From: Burkholderiaceae bacterium
Lineage (GTDB): Bacteria > Pseudomonadota > Gammaproteobacteria > Burkholderiales > Burkholderiaceae_E
Length of the DNA: 64,000 nt
Assembly (NCBI GenBank): GCA_024637155.1
Contig: JAGXFR010000056.1
Span: 62,001-126,000, forward strand
Direction of reading: 5' to 3'
The stretch's first letter is position 1, and every line of letters begins with the position of its first letter. The notes under the pieces were generated by a model. That model saw only the letters and a program-made list of their open reading frames with translations, had not been told where the DNA came from and searched no databases. Below, piece by piece: positions 37,766 through 46,065 of the stretch. Made by a program: the position numbers and the translations under genes.

Positions 37766-40753
37766 ATGAAACGAATGCTGTTTAACGCAACCCACTCCGA
37801 GGAGTTGCGCGTTGCGATCGTCGAAGGGCAAAAACTCATCGACATCGACATCGAGTCGGCGGGACGCGAGTCACGCAAGGGCAATATCTACAAGGGGGTC
37901 ATCACCCGCGTCGAGCCCAGCCTCGAGGCCTGCTTCATCACCTACGGCGAGGAACGCCACGGCTTCCTGCCGTTCAAGGAAATTTCGCGGATCTATTTCA
38001 AGTCCGGCGTCGAGGTTTCCAAGGCGCGCATCCAGGACGCCGTCAGCGAAGGTCAGGAACTGATCGTCCAGGTGGACAAGGAAGAGCGCGGCAACAAGGG
38101 CGCGGCGCTGACGACCTTCATCTCGCTGGCCGGGCGCTATCTGGTGCTGATGCCCAACAACCCGCGCGGCGGCGGCGTTTCGCGCCGTGTGGAAGGCGAG
38201 GAGCGTCAGGAACTGCGGGAAACGATGGACTCGCTCGACTATCCGGCGGGGATGAGCCTGATTGCCCGCACCGCCGGTCTCGGCCGCGCAGGCGAGGAAC
38301 TCCAGTGGGATCTGAACTATCTGCTGCAGTTGTGGAACGCCATCGAAGGGGCTGCGAAATCGGCGCCCGGTGCGTTCCTCATCTACCAGGAATCGAGCCT
38401 GGTGATCCGCGCGATCCGCGATTACTTCACCGCCGACATCGGCGAAGTCCTGATCGACACGAACGACATCTACGAGCAGGCTCACCAGTTCATGAGCCAC
38501 GTGATGCCCGACGTGGTCAATCGGGTCAAGCGCTACAGCGACGACGTGCCGCTGTTCTCGCGCTTTCAGATCGAACACCAGATCGAGACCGCCTACTCGC
38601 GAATCGTCCCGCTGCCCTCGGGCGGCGCGGTGGTGATCGACCACAGCGAGGCGCTGGTGGCGATCGACGTCAACTCGGCGCGCGCCACCAAGGGCTCGGA
38701 CATCGAGGAAACGGCGCTGCGCACCAACCTCGAGGCGGCCGACGAGGTGGCCCGCCAGATGCGCCTGCGCGATCTGGGCGGACTGCTCGTGATCGACTTC
38801 ATCGACATGGAGAACACCAAGAACCAGCGTGAGGTCGAGGCGCGGCTCAAGGACGCCCTGCACTACGACCGTGCCCGCGTCCAGATGGGCAAGATCTCGC
38901 GCTTCGGCCTGATGGAACTCTCCCGCCAGCGGCTGCGCCCGGCACTGAACGAGGGCACGCACATGACCTGCCCGCGCTGCAACGGCACCGGCGTGATCCG
39001 CGACATCGAGTCCTCGGCGCTGCATGTGCTGCGCGTCATTCAGGAAGACGCGATGAAAGAGAGCACTGCGGCCATCTACGCGCAGGTGCCCGTCGAAGTG
39101 GCGACCTACGTGCTCAACGAGAAGCGCGCCGAGATCGCCAAGCTCGAGGCTCGGCTCAAGGTCGAGATCGTGCTCATTCCGAACAAGCATCTCGAGACCC
39201 CGCACTACAAGATTGAGCGGATGCGCCACGACGACGAGCGCCTCACCAATTACCGGGCGAGTTTCACCATCGCCGACGGACCGAGCGAAGAGAACACCTA
39301 CCTCGAGTCCAAGCTGGCGGTTCCGAAGGAGCGTCAGGAAGCGCTGGTGAAGGGGATTGCACGCGATCCCAACGTGCCGACACCGCCGCCACGGCCCCAA
39401 GCCGACGCAGCCGCGGTGCAGGTTGCGAAGCCGCTCGCGCAGCCGGCAGCATTCGAGGGGCTGCTCGCCAAGGCGAGTTCATGGGTGCGTGGCCTGCTGG
39501 CCGGTCCGGCACCGACGCTGCCAAGCGCCCCGCTTACCGCGACAAAGCCGCGTGCCGAAGGCGCGGGAAACACGTCGCAAACGCCTCGTACCGACGCGCG
39601 CCGTGGCCGGCGTGACGAAGGCCGCCCTGAAGGTCGCGATGGTCGTGGCGCACGTGGCGGGCGACCCGGTCGCGGCTCACGCGGCCCGGGACGAGCGGAA
39701 AGACCCGAGCGCGAGCCGCGCGACGCGCGACCGAACGGGGAAGCCCGTGAGGCGCCGGAAGCCGTGCCGCAACGGGACGCCAACCCGGCGGCTTCGGGAG
39801 ATGCCGGAGCGCGACGCGGCGGCAGCCGCCGTGGACGCGGAAATGCCGAGCGCCAGCGCGCGGAGCCGGACACCGGTGCGTCAGCGGCCGGGGCAGCAGC
39901 GCCCGCAGCGAGCGAGCGCGGCCCTGCCGTGACCCCGCTGGGGGACGCAGAGTTCTTCCGGCCTGACGATCTCGCAGCCGACACGGGTCTCGCAGTGGTC
40001 GAACAGACCGCCGGCGAAGAAACGCCCGTCGTGGCAACCGAGGGCGACGAGACCGGCACACGGCGGCGTGGACGGCGCCGTCGCGGACGACGTGGCCGTG
40101 GCGCAGACGACGCGGCCGGTTCCGCCGATGCTTCCGAGGACGGTAGCGACGACGAATCCGCAACGGACGACGACAGCGAGACCGCCGCCGAGTCCGTCAC
40201 ACCTGCCGCCGAGGAAGTCGCACCGCGGGTGAAGCGGGAACGCGAAGCCGCACCCGAGACCGCCCAGCCGGCGCAATCGATCGCGTCGGACCCGGCTCCG
40301 CTCGAGGAGGTGTCCGCACCTGCCGAGATCATCGAGGTGGCGGCCCTGGAGACCCCGGCGCCTGCCGAAGTCGTCCCCGAGATCGCCCCCGAGACAGTCA
40401 AAGTGGCCGCCGTGGAGACCCCCGCGCCTGCGGAGATCATCGCCGTGCCCGCGGTGGACGCGCCCGCGCCACCGCCCCCGCCAGCTCCCCCGCGAGAGGT
40501 CTCGCCGCCGGCCGTGATTCAAGTCGATACGCGAATCGCCACGATGCCCCCCGAGCCGTTGGTCGATCGGGAAGCCCTCGTCGCGATCGTCGAGCAGGCC
40601 GGGCTGGAAATGGTCGAGACTTCGGCTTCCGCTCCGGCGCAGGAGTTGCCGGTCGCACGCGCCCCGGCGAGACCGCGCCGTGCGCGCAAGCCGCGCCCGG
40701 TCCCGGTCGACGAACCGCTGCAGCAGGTCGACACCAGCAAGCCGGGAAACTGA
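37766..40753 (+). CDS. rne: Ribonuclease E
   Basis: A 995-residue endoribonuclease that starts mRNA decay and matures rRNA and tRNA. The catalytic half has an S1 domain (about 35-120), the 5'-sensor region, the magnesium-binding Asp301 (AIDVNSAR) and Asp344 (VIDFIDM), and the zinc link CPRC at residues 402-405, all aligned with E. coli positions. After residue 520 comes a disordered scaffold: an Arg/Gly-rich RNA-binding stretch near 610-660, a second Arg cluster near 770, then acidic and Ala/Pro/Glu repeats, and a basic C-terminal end (PRRARKPRPV). The scaffold presumably assembles a degradosome; its partners cannot be read from sequence. It has its own promoter and long leader. Confidence 0.97.
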   Translation: MKRMLFNATHSEELRVAIVEGQKLIDIDIESAGRESRKGNIYKGVITRVEPSLEACFITYGEERHGFLPFKEISRIYFKSGVEVSKARIQDAVSEGQELIVQVDKEERGNKGAALTTFISLAGRYLVLMPNNPRGGGVSRRVEGEERQELRETMDSLDYPAGMSLIARTAGLGRAGEELQWDLNYLLQLWNAIEGAAKSAPGAFLIYQESSLVIRAIRDYFTADIGEVLIDTNDIYEQAHQFMSHVMPDVVNRVKRYSDDVPLFSRFQIEHQIETAYSRIVPLPSGGAVVIDHSEALVAIDVNSARATKGSDIEETALRTNLEAADEVARQMRLRDLGGLLVIDFIDMENTKNQREVEARLKDALHYDRARVQMGKISRFGLMELSRQRLRPALNEGTHMTCPRCNGTGVIRDIESSALHVLRVIQEDAMKESTAAIYAQVPVEVATYVLNEKRAEIAKLEARLKVEIVLIPNKHLETPHYKIERMRHDDERLTNYRASFTIADGPSEENTYLESKLAVPKERQEALVKGIARDPNVPTPPPRPQADAAAVQVAKPLAQPAAFEGLLAKASSWVRGLLAGPAPTLPSAPLTATKPRAEGAGNTSQTPRTDARRGRRDEGRPEGRDGRGARGGRPGRGSRGPGRAERPEREPRDARPNGEAREAPEAVPQRDANPAASGDAGARRGGSRRGRGNAERQRAEPDTGASAAGAAAPAASERGPAVTPLGDAEFFRPDDLAADTGLAVVEQTAGEETPVVATEGDETGTRRRGRRRRGRRGRGADDAAGSADASEDGSDDESATDDDSETAAESVTPAAEEVAPRVKREREAAPETAQPAQSIASDPAPLEEVSAPAEIIEVAALETPAPAEVVPEIAPETVKVAAVETPAPAEIIAVPAVDAPAPPPPPAPPREVSPPAVIQVDTRIATMPPEPLVDREALVAIVEQAGLEMVETSASAPAQELPVARAPARPRRARKPRPVPVDEPLQQVDTSKPGN
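40310..40470 (+). repeat. Degenerate coding repeats in the RNase E tail
   Basis: The tail contains two copies of a unit built on VAA-[LV]-ETPAPAE-[VI]-[VI], with related flanking copies (SAPAEIIEV, VPAVDAPAPP). They encode a Pro/Ala/Glu-rich flexible segment. They are in-frame and probably arose by slippage within a low-complexity region. Confidence 0.6.
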
Positions 40754-40827
40754 CCCGCGCGCGTTGCAGGTAATGCGCGGGCCGTGACCGGCCTGCGCTA
40801 CCATGGGGCACTGACTCCACGACGCCG

Positions 40828-41931
40828 ATGACCGAGAGAATCATTCCGATCGCCGATGCCCGCTATGACGCGGGCATCCCAAGCGTTCCCGCGCGCGCGT
40901 ATGCCCCTGCCGGGGTCTTGTCAGACGTGCGCGGCCGTGCGGTGCGCGACCTGCGTATTTCGGTCACCGACCGCTGCAACTTCCGCTGTTCGTACTGCAT
41001 GCCGCGGACGGTCTTCGGCAAGGACTACCGTTTCCTGCCACACACCTCGCTGCTGCGCTTCGAGGAGATCACGCGACTGGTGCGCATCTTCGCGGCGCAC
41101 GGCGTTGAGAAAGTGCGCCTGACCGGCGGCGAACCCCTGCTGCGGCGAAATCTTGAATCCCTGATCGAGATGCTCTCCGCGGTGCGCACGGTACGCGACA
41201 CCCCGCTCGAGCTCACCCTCACCACCAACGCTTCGCTGCTCGCGCGCAAGGCGCGTGCACTCAAGGCCGCCGGCTTGCAACGCGTCACCGTGAGCCTCGA
41301 TGCGCTCGACGACGCGATCTTTCGCGAGATGAACAGCGTCGACTTCCCGGTCGCCGACGTCCTGGCCGGCATCGACGCTGCCGCCGCTGCGGGTCTGGCG
41401 CCGATCAAGATCAACATGGTCGTCAAGCGCGGCGTCAACGACGGCGAGATCGTCACGATGGCCCGGCGTTTTCGCGGCAGCGGGCACGTGCTGCGCTTCA
41501 TCGAATACATGGATGTGGGCGCCTCCAACGGGTGGCGGCTCGACGACGTCGTGCCCAGCGCGGAAGTGGTGCGTCGGATCCACGAGTGGTTCCCGCTCGA
41601 GCCGCTCGCGGGCGGCTACTTCGGCGAGGTCGCCAAACGCTGGCGCTATGCGGATGGCAGCGGCGAGATCGGGGTCATCTCCTCGGTGACGCAGCCCTTC
41701 TGCGCATCCTGCACCCGCGCGCGTCTCTCCACCGAGGGCAAGCTCTTCACCTGCCTGTTCGCGACCGCCGGCCACGATCTGCGCGCGCTGCTGCGCGGCG
41801 ATTACAGCGACGATCAGATATCCGGAGCACTCGCCCACCTCTGGGAGCGGCGTGACGACCGCTACTCCGAAATCCGATCGGACGCCACCCGCGGACTGCG
41901 CCGGGTGGAGATGTCCTACATCGGGGGCTGA
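40828..41931 (+). CDS. moaA: GTP 3',8-cyclase MoaA
   Basis: A 367-residue radical-SAM enzyme that converts GTP to 3',8-cyclo-dihydro-GTP, the first step of molybdenum cofactor synthesis. The N-terminal 4Fe-4S cluster is held by C50-x3-C54-x2-C57. The C-terminal cluster motif [18 protein letters not shown] is complete. The protein ends in a Gly-Gly required for activity in MoaA (YIGG). It starts the moaA-fdhD-mobA-moeA run, 74 bases after rne, whose stop is followed by a GC hairpin (40754-40781). Confidence 0.96.
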   Translation: MTERIIPIADARYDAGIPSVPARAYAPAGVLSDVRGRAVRDLRISVTDRCNFRCSYCMPRTVFGKDYRFLPHTSLLRFEEITRLVRIFAAHGVEKVRLTGGEPLLRRNLESLIEMLSAVRTVRDTPLELTLTTNASLLARKARALKAAGLQRVTVSLDALDDAIFREMNSVDFPVADVLAGIDAAAAAGLAPIKINMVVKRGVNDGEIVTMARRFRGSGHVLRFIEYMDVGASNGWRLDDVVPSAEVVRRIHEWFPLEPLAGGYFGEVAKRWRYADGSGEIGVISSVTQPFCASCTRARLSTEGKLFTCLFATAGHDLRALLRGDYSDDQISGALAHLWERRDDRYSEIRSDATRGLRRVEMSYIGG

Positions 41932-41968
41932 ACCCTTGGGCGGCGGCGAGGCGGAAACAAGCCGGCGC

Positions 41969-42850
41969 ATGCATCCTCCGATCGAGGTTACGGACAACCC
42001 GCGCCCGGCCGTCTTCGAGGTCGACGCCATCAACGAACTCGGCTCCGTCGTTGTCACCCCGATCGCCGGCGAGCACCCGCTCACGCTCTACCTGGACAAG
42101 CGCGAACTGGTGACGCTGATGACGCTCGGGGCGGCCCCGGAACATCTCGCGCTGGGCTACCTGCGCAACCAGCGAATCATCGCAAGCATTGCCGAGATCG
42201 CCGCGGTCCAGGTCGACTGGGACACCGACTCGGTTGCCATCACCTCGCGCGTGCTGCGCGACACGGGAAGCACCTTGTGGGAAGCGGAATCGGCCACCGC
42301 GGAACTGGAGTCCCGGCTCGCGCGGCGCACGGTCACGACCGGATGCGGTCAGGGGTCGATGTTCGGTGACCTGATGGACGCGCTCGACGACGTGTCGCTG
42401 CCCGCGCATGCCCGACTCACGGAAGAGGTGCTCTACACGGTGATGGCCCGCCTGCGGGGGCACGAGTCGATCTACCGCGTCGCCGGTGCGGTGCACGGCT
42501 GCGCGCTGTGTTCGAACGCCGGCGAAGACCGGGGCGAAATCGTGCGCTTCGTCGAGGACGTAGGCCGCCACAACGCCGTCGACGCGATCGCCGGCTGGAT
42601 GTGGCTCGAACAGGTCGGCGGCGCCGACAAGATTTTCTACACGACGGGGCGCCTGACTTCGGAAATGGTGATCAAGGCCGCGCAGATGGGCATCCCGTTT
42701 CTCGTTTCACGCTCCGGCCTGACCCGCATGGGCTATGAGATCGCGCAACGGGTCGGACTGACGATCATCGGGCGCTGTCAGGGGCGGCACTATCTGCTCT
42801 TCACCGGAACGCAGCGCTTCGTGCGCGCGCCGGGAACCGCGCTGGCATGA
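41969..42850 (+). CDS. fdhD: Formate dehydrogenase accessory sulfurtransferase FdhD
   Basis: A 293-residue protein that sulfurates the molybdenum cofactor so formate dehydrogenase can be activated, passing sulfur from IscS. The cofactor pocket region VGRHNAVDAIAGW and the LTSEMVIKAAQMGIPFLVSRS segment are typical. The catalytic loop reads GCGQGSMFG with only one Cys (126) where E. coli has Cys121 and Cys124. A second CxxC occurs at residues 178-181. The ATG at 41969 is chosen; a TTG at 41936 is possible. It overlaps mobA as ATGA. It is therefore tied to Moco synthesis by position. Confidence 0.93.
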   Translation: MHPPIEVTDNPRPAVFEVDAINELGSVVVTPIAGEHPLTLYLDKRELVTLMTLGAAPEHLALGYLRNQRIIASIAEIAAVQVDWDTDSVAITSRVLRDTGSTLWEAESATAELESRLARRTVTTGCGQGSMFGDLMDALDDVSLPAHARLTEEVLYTVMARLRGHESIYRVAGAVHGCALCSNAGEDRGEIVRFVEDVGRHNAVDAIAGWMWLEQVGGADKIFYTTGRLTSEMVIKAAQMGIPFLVSRSGLTRMGYEIAQRVGLTIIGRCQGRHYLLFTGTQRFVRAPGTALA

Positions 42851-43461
42851 CACGCGCCGCACCCGCGCACGGCGTCACCGGAATCGTGCTCGCCGGCGGG
42901 CTCGGCAAGCGCATGAGTGCCGACGGCAAGGGCATCGACAAGGGCTTGCAGCCGCTCGGCGGGCGCGCCCTGGTCGAGCACGTTCTCGAGCGGCTCGCGC
43001 CGCAGGTCGACACGATCCTGATCAACGCCAACCGCAATGCCGGGCGCTACGCCACCTTCGGCTACCCCATCGTGCCCGACGCGCTTGCCGGCTTCGCGGG
43101 ACCGCTCGCCGGACTGCACGCGGGCCTGCTGGCAGCGACGACCCCATGGGTGGTCATCGTCCCCTGCGATTCGCCCTTTCTGCCGGGCGACCTGGTCGCG
43201 CGCCTGCTCGAGGCGGCGACGCGCGCCGGATCGCCGATCGCGGTGGTGCGCACCGGGAATCAGCCGCAGCCGGTTTTCGCGCTCGTGCACCGGCGCCTCG
43301 CAGCGAGCCTCGCGCGCTACCTGGCCGCCGGGGATCGCAAGATCGACCTCTGGTACGCTCCGCTTGGCGTGGTCGAGGTTCCGTTCGAGGATGCGGCCGC
43401 TTTTCGCAACATCAACACCCGAGACGAGCTGGCGCAGTGCGAGCAAGGACCGCAACCATGA
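42847..43461 (+). CDS. mobA: Molybdenum cofactor guanylyltransferase
   Basis: A 204-residue nucleotidyltransferase that adds GMP to molybdopterin to form the bis-MGD cofactor used by formate dehydrogenases and nitrate reductases. The nucleotide-binding LAGGLGKRMSADGKGIDKGLQPLGG at residues 15-40 and VIVPCDSPFLP near 103 are diagnostic, and NINTRDEL is the typical end. Start and stop overlap fdhD and moeA by ATGA, giving three tightly coupled genes. Confidence 0.95.
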   Translation: MTRAAPAHGVTGIVLAGGLGKRMSADGKGIDKGLQPLGGRALVEHVLERLAPQVDTILINANRNAGRYATFGYPIVPDALAGFAGPLAGLHAGLLAATTPWVVIVPCDSPFLPGDLVARLLEAATRAGSPIAVVRTGNQPQPVFALVHRRLAASLARYLAAGDRKIDLWYAPLGVVEVPFEDAAAFRNINTRDELAQCEQGPQP

Positions 43462-44747
43462 CTTCGCCCACCCCCGCACAGGCGCGGCGCACGCTGGCTG
43501 AACTGACCCGTTGCCTTTCCGATTACGACCCCGATGCACTGACGGTCGAGCAGGCGCAGGCGATCATCGAGGATTTCGTCGCGCCCTGCTGCGGGGCCGA
43601 GCGCGTGGCGATCCGCGCAGCGCTCGATCGCGTGCTCGCCACCGACGTGATCTCTCCGATCGATGTTCCCGCGGCGGACAACTCCGCGATGGACGGCTAC
43701 GCGGTGCGCGGCGCAGACCTGGCGCCTGAATCCCCGCAGCGTCTGCGCGTCATCGACACCGCACTCGCCGGACAGCCCGCAACGCAGGCGCTGCGCTCCG
43801 GCGAGGCAATCCGGATCATGACCGGCGCGCTGATCCCGGTCGGGTGCGACACGGTCATCGTGCAGGAAGCGGTCTGCGTGGACGGGGACAGCGTCATCGT
43901 GCCGGGCGCGCAGCGCGTCGGGCAGCACGTGCGCCGCTGCGGCGAGGATCTGCGTGCCGGCACACCGGCCCTGCGCACGGGCAGGATCGTGACCCCGGCC
44001 GACGTCGGCCTGCTGGCCTCGCTCGGCATCCCGGAGGTGGCCGTGCGCCGTCGGCTGCGGGTGGCCTTCTTCTCGACCGGAGACGAACTGCGCTCGGTGG
44101 GCGAAACGCTTGCCGACGGGCAACTCTACGACAGCAATCGCTACACGATTCACGCGCTGCTGCGCCACCTCGGGGTCGAACCCGTCGACATGGGCGTGGT
44201 GCGCGACGAACCGCAGGCGCTCGAGGCCGCGATGCGCGAGGCGGGCGCGAACGCCGACGCGATCATTTCCTCGGGCGGCGTGTCGGTGGGGGAAGCCGAC
44301 TACACGCGCCCGGTGCTGGAGCGACTCGGCGAGGTGGCCTTCTGGAAACTGGCGATCCGTCCCGGTCGGCCGATGGCCTTCGGGAGGGTCGGCGGCGCCT
44401 GCTATTTCGGCCTGCCGGGCAACCCGGTGGCGGTGATGATTACCTTCTATTTCTTCGCCCGTGACGCGCTGCTGCGCATGATGGGTGCCGTTCCGCGACA
44501 GCTTCCCTTCACGCGGGCCCGCGCGCTCACGGCGCTGCGCAAACGTCCGGGCCGCACCGAGTATCAGCGCGGCGTGCTCGCGCACGGCGCCGACGGCACC
44601 ATGGAGGTGAGGCTGACCTCGAGTCAGGGCTCCGGCGTGCTGCGTTCCATGTCGGAGGCCAACTGTGTGGTCGTGCTGCACCATGCGCAGGGCGACATCG
44701 CCGCAGGAGACCTGGTCGATTGCATTGCCTTTGACGGGCTGCTCTGA
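43458..44747 (+). CDS. moeA: Molybdopterin molybdenumtransferase MoeA
   Basis: A 429-residue enzyme that inserts molybdate into adenylated molybdopterin. The linker and catalytic domain show PAADNSAMDGYAVR near residue 75, IMTGALIPVGCDTVI near 117, FFSTGDEL near 205 and SSGGVSVGEADY near 275. The KLAIRPGRPMAFG and FGLPGNPVAVM signature follows near 305-330. The ATG at 43458 overlaps mobA (ATGA); the frame upstream is open but lies within mobA. Confidence 0.97.
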   Translation: MTSPTPAQARRTLAELTRCLSDYDPDALTVEQAQAIIEDFVAPCCGAERVAIRAALDRVLATDVISPIDVPAADNSAMDGYAVRGADLAPESPQRLRVIDTALAGQPATQALRSGEAIRIMTGALIPVGCDTVIVQEAVCVDGDSVIVPGAQRVGQHVRRCGEDLRAGTPALRTGRIVTPADVGLLASLGIPEVAVRRRLRVAFFSTGDELRSVGETLADGQLYDSNRYTIHALLRHLGVEPVDMGVVRDEPQALEAAMREAGANADAIISSGGVSVGEADYTRPVLERLGEVAFWKLAIRPGRPMAFGRVGGACYFGLPGNPVAVMITFYFFARDALLRMMGAVPRQLPFTRARALTALRKRPGRTEYQRGVLAHGADGTMEVRLTSSQGSGVLRSMSEANCVVVLHHAQGDIAAGDLVDCIAFDGLL

Positions 44748-44789
44748 AGGCCCGCCACCCCCCTTCGCAGACTCAAGAGGATTTCTCCC

Positions 44790-45398
44790 GTGCAAATCGC
44801 CTGCCTCGACCTCGAGGGCGTGCTGGTCCCCGAGATCTGGATCGAATTCTCCGAACGCACCGGCATTGCCGCGCTGGCGCGCACCACGCGTGACGAGCCC
44901 GACTACGACAAGCTGATGCGCGAGCGCCTCGCGCTGCTGGCCAGGAACGGGCTCGGCCTGCCCGACATCCAGGAGGTGATCGGCAAGATGGCCCCACTCC
45001 CCGGTGCGCCCGAATTCCTCGGCTGGCTGCGCGAGCGCTTCCAGGTGGTGATTCTCTCGGACACCTTCTACGAATTCGCGATGCCGCTGATGCGCCAGCT
45101 CGGGTTCCCGACGCTGTTGTGCCATCGGCTCGTGACCGACGATCAGGGCGTCGTGCGCGATTACGCGCTGCGCGAGCCGCACGCCAAGCGCAGCGCCGTC
45201 CAGGCCTTGCAGTCACTGCGCTTTCAGGTCGTGGCGGCCGGCGATTCCTACAACGACACGGCGATGCTTGCCACGGCCGACGCCGGCATCCTCTTCTGTC
45301 CGCCGGAAAACGTGATCCGCGAATTCCCGCAGTTTCCGGTGGCGCGCGACTACGAGCAACTGCGCGCCGCCTTCGAAGAGGCCTCTCGAGGCATCTGA
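44790..45398 (+). CDS. thrH: ThrH-type phosphoserine phosphatase/homoserine phosphotransferase
   Basis: A 202-residue HAD enzyme close to Pseudomonas ThrH, which dephosphorylates phosphoserine and can transfer phosphate to homoserine. The nucleophile motif here is DLEGVLVPE (ThrH uses DxE rather than the usual DxD). SDTFYEF near residue 90 is motif II and GDSYNDTAML near 148 is motif IV. The start is GTG at 44790, with AAGAGGA upstream. It is 42 bases after moeA, on the same strand, and has no evident functional link to Moco. Confidence 0.92.
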   Translation: MQIACLDLEGVLVPEIWIEFSERTGIAALARTTRDEPDYDKLMRERLALLARNGLGLPDIQEVIGKMAPLPGAPEFLGWLRERFQVVILSDTFYEFAMPLMRQLGFPTLLCHRLVTDDQGVVRDYALREPHAKRSAVQALQSLRFQVVAAGDSYNDTAMLATADAGILFCPPENVIREFPQFPVARDYEQLRAAFEEASRGI

Positions 45399-45472
45399 GC
45401 GGCCATCGCGCGCTTCGGATTTCGCCTGCGGGTGGGCACCGTCGACTGACGCGACGGCGCAGCGCGCGCAGC

Positions 45473-45491
45473 CGCACGCAACGAGCGTGCG
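45473..45491. terminator. Hairpin in the convergent gap after thrH
   Basis: A 7-bp GC stem (CGCACGC/GCGTGCG) with a 5-base loop lies between the convergent thrH and repressor genes. There is no T tract on either side, so it is at most a weak bidirectional terminator. Confidence 0.25.
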
Positions 45492-45499
45492 TGCGCCGC

Positions 45500-45778
45500 C
45501 TACCCGATCTTCTTGAGCAGCTTGCCGACGTCTTCGAAGGTGCGCTCGCGCTGGGTGTCGCCGCTCACCGCTTCGCCGAGTTCCTGTTCCAGATAGCAGA
45601 CGATCATCTTGGCGAAAACGCTGTCGAGCGCCTTGCGCGCGGCGGTCATCTGCTGCGCGACGGCGAGGCAGTTCTCGCCCTCCTCGATCATCCGGATCAC
45701 GCCCCGCAACTGGCCCTCGACCCGACGCAAGCGCTTGACCACTTCGTGCCGTGCTTCGCTGTTCGTCAGACTTGCCAT
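45500..45778 (-). CDS. CsoR/RcnR/FrmR-family repressor with atypical cysteine pair
   Basis: A 92-residue all-helical repressor of the DUF156 family, which binds GC-rich palindromes as a tetramer. RLRRVEGQLRGVIRMIEEGENC at residues 16-37 matches the family. Cys37 aligns with the first ligand of copper-sensing CsoR. The other CsoR ligands, His61 and Cys65 (M. tuberculosis numbering), are replaced by Tyr62 and Glu66, and a second cysteine stands at 61. This differs from CsoR (C-H-C), FrmR (C-H) and CstR (C-C spaced as C31/C60). The ATG at 45778 gives the usual length; a GTG at 45823 would add 15 residues. It is last in the RND operon and probably represses the promoter at 50634-50662. Confidence 0.88.
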   Translation of the reverse strand: MASLTNSEARHEVVKRLRRVEGQLRGVIRMIEEGENCLAVAQQMTAARKALDSVFAKMIVCYLEQELGEAVSGDTQRERTFEDVGKLLKKIG

Positions 45779-45826
45779 GGCTTCACACACTCGCTGTAAC
45801 GGTTCGATCGCGGCGTGGTTCACCGC

Positions 45827-46054
45827 TCACTTGCCACGCGCAAGTTCGACCGCGGTCTTCACGCCCGCCTTGCGCAGGATCGACTCCATCAGGCACCACT
45901 TGCTGAACCCGAACTGGAACAGATTCGCGCCAACGAAGACGGTGAACCATAGCACATGCGGGCTGTAGAACAGCGGGCTCCCTTCGACGCCAAAAGCGAG
46001 CGACAGGAGGATGAAGGCACCGGCAAAAATACGGACAAGTTGTTCAGTTGACAT
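45827..46054 (-). CDS. DUF2892 (YgaP transmembrane-like) small membrane protein
   Basis: A 75-residue protein with two hydrophobic segments: about 8-20 and 33-50, the second being VLWFTVFVGANLFQFGFSKWC. It matches the two-helix DUF2892 domain that in YgaP is fused to a rhodanese and handles persulfide or thiocyanate. No rhodanese is present here. A Cys sits near residue 54, next to CLMESILRKAG. AAGGAGA lies 7 bases before the ATG. It is 11 bases after the RND pump gene and 48 before the repressor gene. Its role is unknown; the pairing with a thiol-type sensor suggests sulfur or thiol stress. Confidence 0.85.
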   Translation of the reverse strand: MSTEQLVRIFAGAFILLSLAFGVEGSPLFYSPHVLWFTVFVGANLFQFGFSKWCLMESILRKAGVKTAVELARGK

Positions 46055-46065
46055 GCGAGATCTCC

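Noticed and set aside
40310-40470. Repeats considered as a CRISPR or mobile repeat
   Set aside because: They are degenerate, in-frame Ala/Pro/Glu codons inside the RNase E tail, with no regular spacers.
40754-40827. Moco riboswitch before moaA
   Set aside because: The gap is only 74 bases and shows just one GC hairpin (40754-40781); nothing resembles the larger Moco RNA element.
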